From positions 1-10,119 of the forward strand of contig JAITBC010000050.1 of assembly GCA_031283785.1 (NCBI GenBank): a stretch of 10,119 bases of DNA, written 5' to 3'. The translations under genes were made by a program, and so were the position numbers. The notes beneath the pieces are model-generated. The model was not told the DNA's origin, searched no databases, and was given only the letters and a program-made list of their open reading frames with translations. Of this stretch, positions 1 to 6,925 are shown in pieces; position 1 is the stretch's first letter; every line of letters begins with the position of its first letter. The stretch comes from Tannerella sp. (GTDB lineage Bacteria > Bacteroidota > Bacteroidia > Bacteroidales > Tannerellaceae).

Positions 1-90
1 ATTGTTGAGCAAACTCACACACAACTCTTCGTGTTCGCCGAAGATTCGCTTGAACGTAAGGTCATTTTTAGGATCTAAATAATGTGCCAT
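1..90 (-). CDS. Rpn-family PD-(D/E)XK nuclease / putative transposase, N-terminal 30 codons
   Basis: The reverse strand opens with ATG at 90-88 and reads MAHYLDPKNDLTFKRIFGEH, then continues open to the window edge (30 codons, no stop). The start, with LDPKNDLTFKRIFG, is the characteristic N-terminus of the Rpn/PDDEXK_2 family, annotated as recombination-promoting nuclease or putative transposase and common in many copies in Bacteroidales genomes. Characterised members (E. coli RpnA) are DNA endonucleases that stimulate RecA-independent recombination. The catalytic PD-(D/E)XK residues lie beyond the edge, so activity cannot be judged. A good promoter sits about 20 nt upstream (116-147). The gene is divergent from rfbC. 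The family call is strong for such a short piece because the N-terminal motif is so distinctive; whether the full gene is intact is unknown. Confidence 0.82.
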   Translation of the reverse strand, partial: MAHYLDPKNDLTFKRIFGEHEELCVSLLNN

Positions 91-115
91 ATCTTTACTC
101 GTTTATTTCATACGG

Positions 116-147
116 CAAAATTACATGAAAATCCGGCGATTTCCAAG
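116..147 (-). promoter_or_regulatory. Bacteroidota-type promoter for the Rpn-family gene
   Basis: On the reverse strand CTTG (147-144) is followed after 20 nt by TAATTTTG (123-116). This fits the Bacteroides sigma-ABfr consensus TTTG, 19-21 nt, TAnnTTTG, with one mismatch in the -33 element and none in the -7 element. It would start transcription near 109-110 and leave a leader of about 20 nt before the ATG at 90. This is a consensus match only. Confidence 0.6.
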
Positions 148-361
148 CGTGTGCAGATGAAAAATGTTTTTTTACAGGGGAAAGTTAGCATAAAATCCGC
201 ATTCACACAAAAACTGCAGATTGAAAGGCTCAGATTTCTTACTTTGTCGAATGGCCGGATATTTCTTCATAGCACCTCAAAAAAAGATTTAACCAATTTT
301 TCTTTTGCGTGTCTCGCTAAAAAATGCTTTCTTTGCTTCCCGAAAACAAAAAAAGAATGTC

Positions 362-922
362 ATGATTTATACGGAGACGGAAATAAAAGGAGTTTGGATG
401 ATTGATCCGGAAGTGTTTCGCGACACGCGGGGATATTTTATGGAATCGTATAAAAAGCCTGAATTTGAGCGATGTATAGGTGATGTTTGTTTCATTCAGG
501 AAAACGAGTCCTGTTCTATGCAGGGGGTGTTGCGTGGGCTTCATTATCAATTGGAGCCTTATGCACAATCCAAACTCGTACGTGTGATCGCCGGAGAAGT
601 GTTTGACGTAGCGGTAGATATACGTAAAGGTTCGCCGACATTCGGACGTTATATTGCAGTGGTGTTGTCGAGTGAAAATAAACGGCAGCTGTTTATACCA
701 AAGGGATTCGCTCACGGTTTTTATGTGATGAGCGAGACGGTTGTGTTTACGTATAAGGTGGACAACCCTTACATGCTTGCATACGAACGCGGCATATGCT
801 TTGAAGATCCTGCGATTGGCGTCGATTGGCGTCTTCTGCCGGGATGTGCGGTCAATATTTCGGAAAAAGACAGGATGGCCCCTCTGATGAATGAAGCGGA
901 AAATAACTTTGTATATATATAA
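362..922 (+). CDS. rfbC: dTDP-4-dehydrorhamnose 3,5-epimerase (RmlC)
   Basis: This 186-residue cupin epimerase converts dTDP-4-dehydro-6-deoxy-D-glucose to dTDP-4-dehydro-L-rhamnose, in the cytosol, on the route to dTDP-L-rhamnose for surface polysaccharides. Recognisable family features are FRDTRGYFMESY near residue 19, the RGLHYQ motif with catalytic His61, Lys71, the FIPKGFAHGF strand with His118, Tyr131 in YKVDNPY, and Asp170 in ISEKDR. The length matches the usual 180-190 residues. The frame stays open upstream to 305, but the ATG at 362 places MIYTETEIKGVW at the N-terminus as in the family, and the 19 extra residues look non-coding. rfbB follows 8 nt after the stop, so the two are surely co-transcribed. 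I see no clear promoter in the roughly 240 nt upstream; TTCTTTTG at 300-307 is only a partial -7 match. Confidence 0.95.
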   Translation: MIYTETEIKGVWMIDPEVFRDTRGYFMESYKKPEFERCIGDVCFIQENESCSMQGVLRGLHYQLEPYAQSKLVRVIAGEVFDVAVDIRKGSPTFGRYIAVVLSSENKRQLFIPKGFAHGFYVMSETVVFTYKVDNPYMLAYERGICFEDPAIGVDWRLLPGCAVNISEKDRMAPLMNEAENNFVYI

Positions 923-930
923 TAATGTAG

Positions 931-2079
931 ATGAAGACGTATTTGGTTACAGGCGGAGCCGGGTTTATTGGCGCTAATTTTGTGAAATATATGCTGGGAG
1001 CTTATTCCGGCATAAGAATTGTAGTGCTTGACGCTCTAACTTACGCAGGGAATCTTGCCACAATTGAAAGTGACATAGATAATGAGCATTGTATATTTGT
1101 GAAAGGTGATATTTGCGACCGGAATCTGGCGGAAAAACTGTTTGGGGAGTATGAATTTAATTATGTTGTAAATTTTGCGGCTGAAAGTCATGTGGATCGC
1201 AGTATTGAAAAGCCTCAACTGTTTCTCGTCACGAATATATTGGGCACACAAAATTTGCTTGATGCCGCCCGCAAGGCATGGGTTGTCGGAAAGGATGAAA
1301 AGGGTTATCCCGTATGGCGTGAGGATGTCCGTTTTCATCAGGTATCGACCGATGAGGTCTATGGCAGTCTCGGCGAGACAGGATATTTTACGGAAACGAC
1401 GCCGCTTGATCCGCGTAGCCCTTACAGCGCATCGAAGACAAGTGCGGATTTGTTTGTGAAAGCCTATTGCGAAACATATAAAATGCCGGTTACGATAACG
1501 CGATGTTCGAACAATTACGGGCCGTATCATTTTCCGGAAAAACTTATCCCGTTGGTAATAAAGAATGTGCTTGAGGGAAAACCGTTGCCGGTGTATGGCG
1601 ACGGCTCTAATGTCAGAGACTGGCTTTATGTGGAAGACCATTGTAAGGCAATTGACATGGTCATAAATAACGGTCGGGCAGGGGAGGTATACAATGTCGG
1701 CGGGCATAATGAACGGCGGAACATACAGATTGTGAAGATCATCATAGAAACGATCCGCCGAATTATGACGGAACGTCCCGAATATCGCAAATGCCTTAAA
1801 AAGCAGATCGTCGGAGCGGACGGGCAACTGACGGCCGACTGGATTAACGACGAACTTATAACGTTTGTCAGGGATCGTCTCGGTCATGATCAGCGGTATG
1901 CGATTGATCCGGCTAAAATAACGGGTGAATTGGGCTGGACTCCGGAAACTGATTTTGAGACGGGTATAGAGAAGACCGTACTGTGGTATCTTGAAAATCA
2001 GTTGTGGGTAGAGCAGATTGCTGTGGGGGATTATATAAATTATTATGAACGGATGTATGCCGGTCGTGAACTGAAATAA
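931..2079 (+). CDS. rfbB: dTDP-glucose 4,6-dehydratase (RmlB)
   Basis: This 382-residue extended short-chain dehydrogenase converts dTDP-glucose to dTDP-4-dehydro-6-deoxy-glucose, the substrate of the RfbC encoded just upstream. The N-terminal Rossmann motif TGGAGFIG is at residues 7-14. ESHVDRS is at 85-91. The dehydratase signature STDEVYG is at 139-145, supplying Thr140, Asp141 and Glu142, and the catalytic YSASK is at 165-169 (Tyr165, Lys169). The sugar-nucleotide-binding stretch RCSNNYGPYHFPEKLIP starts at 191. The length is typical for the longer Bacteroidales form (about 375-385). The start at 931 puts the Rossmann glycines at the normal distance. recR starts 9 nt after the stop. rfbA and rfbD are not in the window, so the pathway would need genes elsewhere. 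Confidence 0.96.
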   Translation: MKTYLVTGGAGFIGANFVKYMLGAYSGIRIVVLDALTYAGNLATIESDIDNEHCIFVKGDICDRNLAEKLFGEYEFNYVVNFAAESHVDRSIEKPQLFLVTNILGTQNLLDAARKAWVVGKDEKGYPVWREDVRFHQVSTDEVYGSLGETGYFTETTPLDPRSPYSASKTSADLFVKAYCETYKMPVTITRCSNNYGPYHFPEKLIPLVIKNVLEGKPLPVYGDGSNVRDWLYVEDHCKAIDMVINNGRAGEVYNVGGHNERRNIQIVKIIIETIRRIMTERPEYRKCLKKQIVGADGQLTADWINDELITFVRDRLGHDQRYAIDPAKITGELGWTPETDFETGIEKTVLWYLENQLWVEQIAVGDYINYYERMYAGRELK

Positions 2080-2088
2080 GGCATTTTC

Positions 2089-2721
2089 ATGAATCAACGA
2101 TATCCATCCGTGCTACTGGAGAATGCTGTTAACGAACTGGCGGCGCTTCCGGGTGTGGGACGTAAAACGGCCCTTCGCCTTGCGCTTTATATTCTGCGTC
2201 GCGATCCGGGTTATGCCGAACGTTTATCGACATCGTTACTGGCGCTTCGTCGTGACGTCAATTATTGCCGTGAATGTCATAATATATGTGATACGGATTT
2301 ATGCGGTATTTGTGCTGATCCTTCCCGCGATCATTCGACGGTATGTGTTGTAGAGAATGTAAAGGAAGTGATGGCGATAGAAAATACGGCTCAGTTTCAT
2401 GGCGTCTATCATGTTCTCGGCGGCGTCATTTCGCCCATTGACGGCATCGGCCCTGCGGATTTGGAAATAAACAGTCTCATAGAGCGCGTGGCTTCGGGGA
2501 AAGTGAAAGAAGTTATTATGGCGTTACGTACAACGATGGAAGGCGACACGACGAATTTTTTCCTCTATCGTAAGCTTGAGCCGTACGATATAACGGTAAG
2601 TGTTATTGCGCGCGGAATATCTGTTGGCGACGAGATCGAGTATGCGGATGAGATAACTCTTGGTCGCTCGATAATAAACCGTATCAGCTTCGATGATTCA
2701 ATACGGAATAGAAATGAATGA
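2089..2721 (+). CDS. recR: Recombination protein RecR
   Basis: RecR, with RecO (and RecF), loads RecA onto SSB-coated single-stranded DNA during gap repair. The 210-residue protein shows the expected order: a helix-hairpin-helix near residues 16-35 ([20 protein letters not shown]), a four-cysteine zinc motif (Cys60, Cys63, Cys72, Cys75), a Toprim domain from about residue 84 ([14 protein letters not shown]) through [12 protein letters not shown] to [17 protein letters not shown], and the C-terminal Walker-like segment. All key residues are present and the length is close to the family norm of about 200. It begins 9 nt after rfbB; linkage of recR to sugar-nucleotide genes presumably reflects a compact transcript rather than a shared function. 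Codon usage looks like that of its neighbours. Confidence 0.96.
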   Translation: MNQRYPSVLLENAVNELAALPGVGRKTALRLALYILRRDPGYAERLSTSLLALRRDVNYCRECHNICDTDLCGICADPSRDHSTVCVVENVKEVMAIENTAQFHGVYHVLGGVISPIDGIGPADLEINSLIERVASGKVKEVIMALRTTMEGDTTNFFLYRKLEPYDITVSVIARGISVGDEIEYADEITLGRSIINRISFDDSIRNRNE

Positions 2722-2784
2722 GATTTGTCCCGGAGTGTCGGCAGATCGCTGTATACGCCCGTTTTTTCATAAAATAGTGCATGT

Positions 2785-3315
2785 ATGAAAAATGTTATGT
2801 TGGAATATGAGAATATAAAACTGAGAGCGCCGGAGCCTGAAGACCTGGATGTCTTTTACAGATGGGAAAATAATACGGCATTATGGCCGGTAGGCTGTAC
2901 GCTCATCCCTTATTCGCGTTATGACCTGAAGCAATATATATCTTCATCAAAAGACCTGTATGAAACAAAGCAACTTCGTCTGGTGATAGAGAAAAAACCT
3001 GATATGGAAGCGATCGGGACAATTGATCTGTACGATTTCGATCCGTATCACCGTCGTGCCGCTGTCGGTATAATGATAGACGGGGAACAACAGAAACGGG
3101 GCTTGGCAAGCGAGGCCTTGTCGCTGTTCGGTAATTATGTATTTTCTTTTCTGAAAATACATCAGTTATATGCATATATACCTGTCGATAATGAACCGAG
3201 CAGACGCCTCTTTGCGCGTTGCGGGTTTCATGAAAAATGTATTTTATCCGACTGGCTACTGACGTATGAAGGCTATAAAGATGTGCTTCTGGTTAGTTTA
3301 GTATCGGATTTTTAG
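2785..3315 (+). CDS. GNAT family N-acetyltransferase (RimJ/SpeG-like)
   Basis: This 176-residue protein of the Gcn5-related acetyltransferase superfamily transfers acetyl from acetyl-CoA to an unknown amine. It starts with the RimJ/RimL/SpeG-type pattern IKLRAPEPEDLDVFYRWENN (residues 11-30). Motif A, which binds the CoA pyrophosphate, is VGIMIDGEQQKRGLASEAL (94-112; QQKRGLA). VDNEPSRRLFARCGF (134-148) carries the usual Asn136 and the C-terminal GF turn. No residue fixes the substrate, which could be a ribosomal protein N-terminus, a polyamine or a small molecule. It lies 63 nt after recR on the same strand and is probably co-transcribed. A second ATG at codon 5 is a possible alternative start. 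Its last 23 nt overlap the 3' end of the convergent yqgE gene. Confidence 0.9.
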   Translation: MKNVMLEYENIKLRAPEPEDLDVFYRWENNTALWPVGCTLIPYSRYDLKQYISSSKDLYETKQLRLVIEKKPDMEAIGTIDLYDFDPYHRRAAVGIMIDGEQQKRGLASEALSLFGNYVFSFLKIHQLYAYIPVDNEPSRRLFARCGFHEKCILSDWLLTYEGYKDVLLVSLVSDF

Positions 3316-3886
3316 GGTAATTGATCCATGTCAGATAAGAGCCGCCGACCAGCTCAACGGAGTATTTCCAAAACGCCTCTCCTTCCGCTGACATGATGTT
3401 ACTGTTTGAAGAGTGGCTGACAAGCCAGGAATCTTGTTCTATTTCTCCATTAAGTTGGTTTTTAGTCCATCCGGAATATCCAAGGAAGAATTTAATCTTT
3501 TCATTAACAGGGTTACCTCCGGAAAGGTAAAGTTTTAAAGCTTCAAAATCGCCATCAAAATAAAGGTTATCGTTAACAGGGAGGCTTTCGGGAATTATAT
3601 TCCCCAGTGAATGGATGAAAAATAGACGATCTGATAATACAGGCCCGCCGAGATAAACGGGGATACGGGGCGTGCCTTCAAATCCGGATAAAAAATCATT
3701 TACCCAAAGATCCGTCTTTTTATTCAAAACGAATCCTATTGATCCTTGCGCATTGTGTTCGACAAGCAGCACGACGGCGCGTTGAAAATACATATCCTGC
3801 AGGAACGGTTCCGATATAAGAATCTTCCCCTTTTCCGGCAACAAATTGTTATGTCTTATTTTGAACAGGTCCTTGTATTGAATCAT
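3293..3886 (-). CDS. yqgE: YqgE/AlgH family protein (UPF0301)
   Basis: This 197-residue member of the YqgE/AlgH (DUF179) family has an unresolved molecular role; AlgH was linked to alginate regulation in Pseudomonas. The diagnostic sequences are PEKGKILISEP (17-27), FQRAVVLLVEH and GSIGFVLNK (34-56), VYLGGPV (77-83), FFLGYSGW with NQL and a downstream SW (133-154), and YPKNP near the C-terminus. It follows the aminotransferase gene by 79 nt on the same strand with no convincing promoter between them, so it is probably the second gene of that transcript. The stop lies inside the convergent acetyltransferase gene (23-nt overlap). The start at 3886 gives the normal family length. Confidence 0.93.
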   Translation of the reverse strand: MIQYKDLFKIRHNNLLPEKGKILISEPFLQDMYFQRAVVLLVEHNAQGSIGFVLNKKTDLWVNDFLSGFEGTPRIPVYLGGPVLSDRLFFIHSLGNIIPESLPVNDNLYFDGDFEALKLYLSGGNPVNEKIKFFLGYSGWTKNQLNGEIEQDSWLVSHSSNSNIMSAEGEAFWKYSVELVGGSYLTWINYPKNPILN

Positions 3887-3965
3887 TACAGCGTTATTTT
3901 ATTAAAAGAGGCCACAATGTAATCCCTTTTCAGGATATAAACAAGAAAAATTGCATTTTTAACTA

Positions 3966-5294
3966 TTAATCCTCCTTCCGTGTTGGATTATTTTTTTTGA
4001 ACAGCGCCAACCTCTTATCGAGCAAATCATACTGGTTTGCTTTAATAAATGATGTGCATGCGCGAAGACCCTGTTGCCGACTGCCGGTTGTGCTGAGGGA
4101 AATGGCGCTTATCCCATAATATATCAGTTCTTCCATCAGCTCATCGCCTGTCATGCCGGGATACGAAACAGTGAAGTAGAATCCATCGGCGATAGGCTCG
4201 TCAAGATCGTGGTCGTAAACAATATGAAATCCGTATTTCACGAATATCTCTTTTAATCCGGCAGCACGCCGGCCGTATTCTTTAATTTCGTCTACAAAAT
4301 TGAAAGAGCCGTCAGATGCGGCTTTAAACATTGCGGCCAGCGCGTACTGGGCGGAATGACCTGTGCCTGAAGACAGGGCATAAAGCACGCGATGAATATA
4401 TACAGTGCCGAATGTGCCCCCTCCGTAACGATTCGTCAGTCCGTCGTAAACGCGATCGTACAACTTGTCGGATATAGCCGTAACGGCAATACGCTGTCCC
4501 GCATAACCGAACGCTTTTGACCCGGATATCTGGAGTATGTAATAGTCGGTATAATGCGATACGCTGGGCTGGTAAGGCGGTTCAAACGGAGTACCGAGAT
4601 TTTTCCTGAAATCCATTGCGAAATAGGCGAGGTCTTCGATTACAATCGTATCGTATTTTGTAGCGACTTCGCCTATCGTCTTCAGCTCGCTTTCTGCCAG
4701 GCAAAACCATGCCGGATTGTTAGGGTTCGAATAAATCAACGCCGCAATATTACCTTTGGACAAATACTTTTCAAGCGCGTCGTGCAACATTTCTCCACGA
4801 TAATCATACACATCGAACGATTCATACCTGTAACCCATCACCGCTATTTGCTGTTTCTGTACGGGAAACCCCGGATCGATGAATAAGATTGTGTCTTTTC
4901 TCGCGTCACATTGCCCGCAAGTCAGGAAAGAAGCATAAGTGCCCTGCATCGAGCCTGTTACCGGCACGCAATGTTCCGGCGATATATCCGTATTAATGAA
5001 AGCCTTAATGAAACGCGCCGCTTCGTTTTTTAACTCCTGTAATCCGTTGATATTCGGATAGACAGCCGCAATGCCGTTTTGCAATGCCTTTATCTCGGCG
5101 TCAACGCCTGCCTGAGCCGGTTTTAATCCCGGGACTCCCATTTCCATATGTATAAACTCCGTACCGGTTTCTTTTTCTAACTGACCGGATATCGCAACAA
5201 CTTCGCGAATAGTCGCTTTTCCGAAGTCATTCAATCCATAACTTTCTATAACTTTCCTGGCAATCCGATAATCAACGGGCGTATTTTTCATCAT
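3966..5294 (-). CDS. Pyridoxal-phosphate-dependent aminotransferase (fold type I)
   Basis: This 442-residue class I/II aminotransferase has the fold-I cofactor residues in order: TGSMQGTYASF (113-123, phosphate-binding side), YSNPNNP (188-194), IEDLAYF with Asp221 and Tyr224, the PLP-binding lysine Lys260 in SGSKAFGYAGQR, and the C-terminal Arg421 in GLRACTSF that would bind the substrate carboxylate. The whole sequence resembles a conserved Bacteroidales protein annotated only as PLP-dependent aminotransferase, and the amino donor and acceptor cannot be read from it. ATG codons at 5294 and 5291 are both possible starts; the promoter at 5322-5352 leaves a leader of about 20 nt for either. yqgE follows in the same direction. 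Function beyond transamination is inference. Confidence 0.92.
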   Translation of the reverse strand: MMKNTPVDYRIARKVIESYGLNDFGKATIREVVAISGQLEKETGTEFIHMEMGVPGLKPAQAGVDAEIKALQNGIAAVYPNINGLQELKNEAARFIKAFINTDISPEHCVPVTGSMQGTYASFLTCGQCDARKDTILFIDPGFPVQKQQIAVMGYRYESFDVYDYRGEMLHDALEKYLSKGNIAALIYSNPNNPAWFCLAESELKTIGEVATKYDTIVIEDLAYFAMDFRKNLGTPFEPPYQPSVSHYTDYYILQISGSKAFGYAGQRIAVTAISDKLYDRVYDGLTNRYGGGTFGTVYIHRVLYALSSGTGHSAQYALAAMFKAASDGSFNFVDEIKEYGRRAAGLKEIFVKYGFHIVYDHDLDEPIADGFYFTVSYPGMTGDELMEELIYYGISAISLSTTGSRQQGLRACTSFIKANQYDLLDKRLALFKKNNPTRKED

Positions 5295-5321
5295 TGTAAC
5301 TCTTTATTTCAAATAAGTATG

Positions 5322-5352
5322 CAAAGATAATCGAAGCCGGAAGGAATACAAA
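5322..5352 (-). promoter_or_regulatory. Consensus Bacteroidota promoter for the aminotransferase-yqgE transcript
   Basis: On the reverse strand TTTG (5352-5349) is followed after exactly 19 nt by TATCTTTG (5329-5322), a full match to the Bacteroides consensus at both elements. It predicts a transcription start near 5315 and a short leader before the ATG at 5294. It is the best promoter match in the window and supports the chosen start of the aminotransferase. Confidence 0.82.
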
Positions 5353-5522
5353 ATAAAAATGAATTTTTGTACTTCTGTTTGTCATTTGCATATACGGGGG
5401 CATAACGGATGCCGCCCCGATACGGTTTGAGACGTTCGGTTTGTCTGTTTGCATTTTTTGAAAGCCGTAATTAATTGCCTTGCTGCCGATTTCGGTAAAA
5501 ACCTTGTGGCATACCGTCCGAT

Positions 5523-5935
5523 TTACGTATAAATCAACTCATTGTACAATGCAGCCAGCCGTTTGCGCAGATGCAGCACAGCGTAATGTTTTCGCGACAG
5601 CAGTGTATTGACGGCAATGCCTGTCGTCTGGGCAATTTCTTTTAGCGGAATACCGTCTAATTCCGTCAGTTCGAATATCTTGCGCTGTTCGGGCGGGAGT
5701 TCGGAAAGAGCGCTCTCCAGCTCCGTCCAGACCAGTGAACGCAGGTATTCCGTTTCGGGCGACGGCGATGTCTCGTTGCTGAACAGCGCTTCCGAAAAAT
5801 CATTCGGCAGAACATCGTCGGATTCGTCATTTTGACAGACAGGCATTGCTTCCTCGCGCTTTTTGACGCTGTGATTGATAATCGCATTCCGCGCCACGCG
5901 ATACAGCCATGCCTGTTTTTCTCCGTAAGGTTTTT
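5523..5935 (-). pseudogene. ECF-type RNA polymerase sigma factor, N-terminally truncated
   Basis: The reverse strand encodes GEKQAWLYRVARNAIINH (end of sigma region 2), a variable linker, and a full region 4: WTELESALSELPPEQRKIFEL then LDGIPLKEIAQTTGIAVNTL and the recognition helix LSRKHYAVLHLRKRL, ending at the TAA at 5525-5523. Region 4 binds the -35-type promoter element. Most of region 2, which binds core polymerase and melts DNA, is missing. Going upstream the frame becomes a shadow of the neighbouring membrane-protein frame and hits a stop near 5990. A GTG at 5897 could start a 124-residue protein, but it would contain region 4 only. I infer a deletion fusing this gene to the one upstream; the left boundary (about 5915-5945) is approximate. 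The family call is firm; loss of function is likely. Confidence 0.75.
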
Positions 5936-6158
5936 CTTCATGCCTGCCGCCGGTGTCTTTCTCCGGAAAAGAGAAATGAAACGCTTCGATTTATGAATGG
6001 CATGGATAAAAAACATCAGCATAAAGAAACGTCCGGCAAAATAATGGAACATCAGTAACGACTCACTGAATCCTGCTGTAAACGACAATATGCTTAACAG
6101 CATTAAGATAAATGACAGCAGGGTCAATGCGGTTATCCTGTTTCCGGAAATTTCTCAT
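5936..6158 (-). pseudogene. Small two-helix membrane protein (DUF4405-like), frameshifted and 3'-truncated
   Basis: The reverse strand encodes NRITALTLLSFILMLLS, a first membrane helix, then FHYFAGRFFMLMFFIHAIHK, a second helix with spaced histidines (H..AG.....FIH..H), then a basic tail (KSKRFISLFRRK). This layout resembles DUF4405/cytochrome b-like small haem membrane proteins; the family name is tentative. The frame has no ATG, only a TTG at 6127. An ATG at 6158 reads MRNFR and would join the helix frame if one T of the TTT at 6141-6143 were removed, so a 1-nt insertion is likely. At the 3' end there is no stop of its own: the frame runs on through the sigma factor sequence out of frame. 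Both ends therefore point to a broken gene. Confidence 0.5.
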
Positions 6159-6235
6159 TTACTTAACCGGACAATTAAGCCTTTTCTTCATCTTTCTTTT
6201 CGATATGCAAACATCTATTCATAACTGTTTAATTT

Positions 6236-6469
6236 TTATTTATATAACTGATTCAAATTTATTTTATTCATTGATTTACTGTTCGCCAAAAGTAACAATA
6301 TATTTACGAAACTTTCGCAATTCATCTTTTTAACTGCCATATTCCATAATATAATCTGTTCCTGCGGAGGGATATGCAGCTGATGAAACAGTCTGCGCAC
6401 ATCACAGAAAATAGGATCTCCGGTTCGGAAACATCCCTCGCAATTTATATTTATTCGATGAGCTGTCAT
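6236..6469 (-). CDS. Small hypothetical protein, ATGA-coupled to the ferredoxin gene
   Basis: A 77-codon reading frame starts with an ATG (6469-6467) that overlaps the ferredoxin TGA (6468-6466) as ATGA, a layout often seen with translational coupling. The product starts MTAHRININCEGCFRTGD and has cysteines at 10, 13, 22 and 51; the Cys-x2-Cys could bind a metal, but no family is recognised. The second half (from about residue 50) is AT-rich and contains a -7-like TACTTTTG (6294-6287), so the true extent is uncertain. There is no signal peptide and no clear membrane segment, although FVNILLLLA is hydrophobic. It may be a real small gene, a decayed one, or chance. If it is not coding, the 300-nt stretch between ferredoxin and the membrane protein remnant holds nothing else I can support. 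Confidence 0.35.
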   Translation of the reverse strand: MTAHRININCEGCFRTGDPIFCDVRRLFHQLHIPPQEQIILWNMAVKKMNCESFVNILLLLANSKSMNKINLNQLYK

Positions 6470-6747
6470 CTCCGTTCAACTAATATCAAAGCATTGAATT
6501 TACATTTGCCCAGACAGTCGCCGCAAGCGGTACACCTGTCGGGATATTTCACTGCGACATGTATTTTCGTTTCATCTTTTATCGTTTCCAATACACGGCG
6601 GGAACATCTTTTTATGCAGCGCCCGCATCCGGTGCAGTTACTTTCAACAGCACAGATGATTTTATTCCTGTTTTTATGCCTGCGGGACGTGTATCCCAAA
6701 GTCCACAGCAGAAGCGCAATTCCCATACCGATATATACTGCATTCAT
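6466..6747 (-). CDS. Membrane-anchored 2x[4Fe-4S] ferredoxin-like protein
   Basis: This 93-residue protein has one N-terminal membrane helix (residues 2-20, NAVYIGMGIALLLWTLGY) followed by a basic stretch (SRRHKNRNK), which by the positive-inside rule places the rest in the cytoplasm. Two complete Cx2Cx2Cx3C motifs follow: Cys38/41/44/48 and Cys72/75/78/82, each with four ligands for one [4Fe-4S] cluster. The proline that often follows the fourth cysteine is absent from both. It would act as a membrane-tethered electron carrier with an unknown partner. The frame is open 8 codons further to a TTG at 6771, but the ATG at 6747 starts directly at the helix and is preferred. It is divergent from the ATPase pseudogene and is followed, with ATGA overlap, by a small frame. 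It appears intact. Confidence 0.85.
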   Translation of the reverse strand: MNAVYIGMGIALLLWTLGYTSRRHKNRNKIICAVESNCTGCGRCIKRCSRRVLETIKDETKIHVAVKYPDRCTACGDCLGKCKFNALILVERR

Positions 6748-6843
6748 TACTTTGATTGTTTTTACTTTCAATTGTCCTCAGAGATTATTCTCTACCTGTG
6801 CTGACAGATGAGAACGGAAAATATTTTATGAAACCGACAAAAA

Positions 6844-6874
6844 TTTCCGAATTAAAATAAAAGGTGTAATTTTG
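6844..6874 (+). promoter_or_regulatory. Bacteroidota-type promoter of the AAA+ ATPase pseudogene
   Basis: TTTC (6844-6847), 19 nt, then TAATTTTG (6867-6874): one mismatch at -33 and a perfect -7. The predicted start near 6880 leaves about 45 nt before the ATG at 6926. The right-hand edge directly abuts the inverted repeat at 6875-6910. Confidence 0.6.
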
Positions 6875-6910
6875 CAGACCAAACTGTCGAAAATCACGAA
6901 CTTTGGTCTG
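6875..6910. repeat. 9-bp perfect inverted repeat at the predicted transcription start
   Basis: CAGACCAAA (6875-6883) and TTTGGTCTG (6902-6910) are exact reverse complements separated by 18 nt. The left arm begins at the base after the -7 element and the right arm lies in the leader, 16 nt before the start codon. It could be an operator for a dimeric repressor or an RNA hairpin in the leader. Confidence 0.6.
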
Positions 6911-6925
6911 TAAAAGAATAAAGAC

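Noticed and set aside
82..405. Rightward open frame of 107 codons over the start of rfbC
   Set aside because: It has no family resemblance, overlaps the Rpn start and rfbC in another frame, and has a composition unlike neighbouring proteins.
1036..2097. Long leftward frame of 353 codons opposite rfbB
   Set aside because: It is the antisense shadow of rfbB, which has every catalytic motif; the reverse product shows no recognisable domain.
5396..5418. Imperfect G+C-rich hairpin (GGGGGCAT...ATGCCGCCCC) as a terminator for the sigma gene
   Set aside because: The stem has a 2-nt bulge and no T-run follows on either strand, so it is not a convincing intrinsic terminator.
5272..5454. Leftward frame of 60 codons upstream of the aminotransferase
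   Set aside because: It covers the consensus promoter, overlaps the aminotransferase start and has no recognisable content.
6780..6793. Small inverted repeat AGAGA-TTAT-TCTCT upstream of the ferredoxin
   Set aside because: A 5-bp stem in A+T-rich DNA is expected by chance, and no promoter context supports it.
6374..6811. Rightward frame of 145 codons over the ferredoxin
   Set aside because: It is the reverse shadow of the two Cx2Cx2Cx3C motifs and reads as a non-protein-like sequence.
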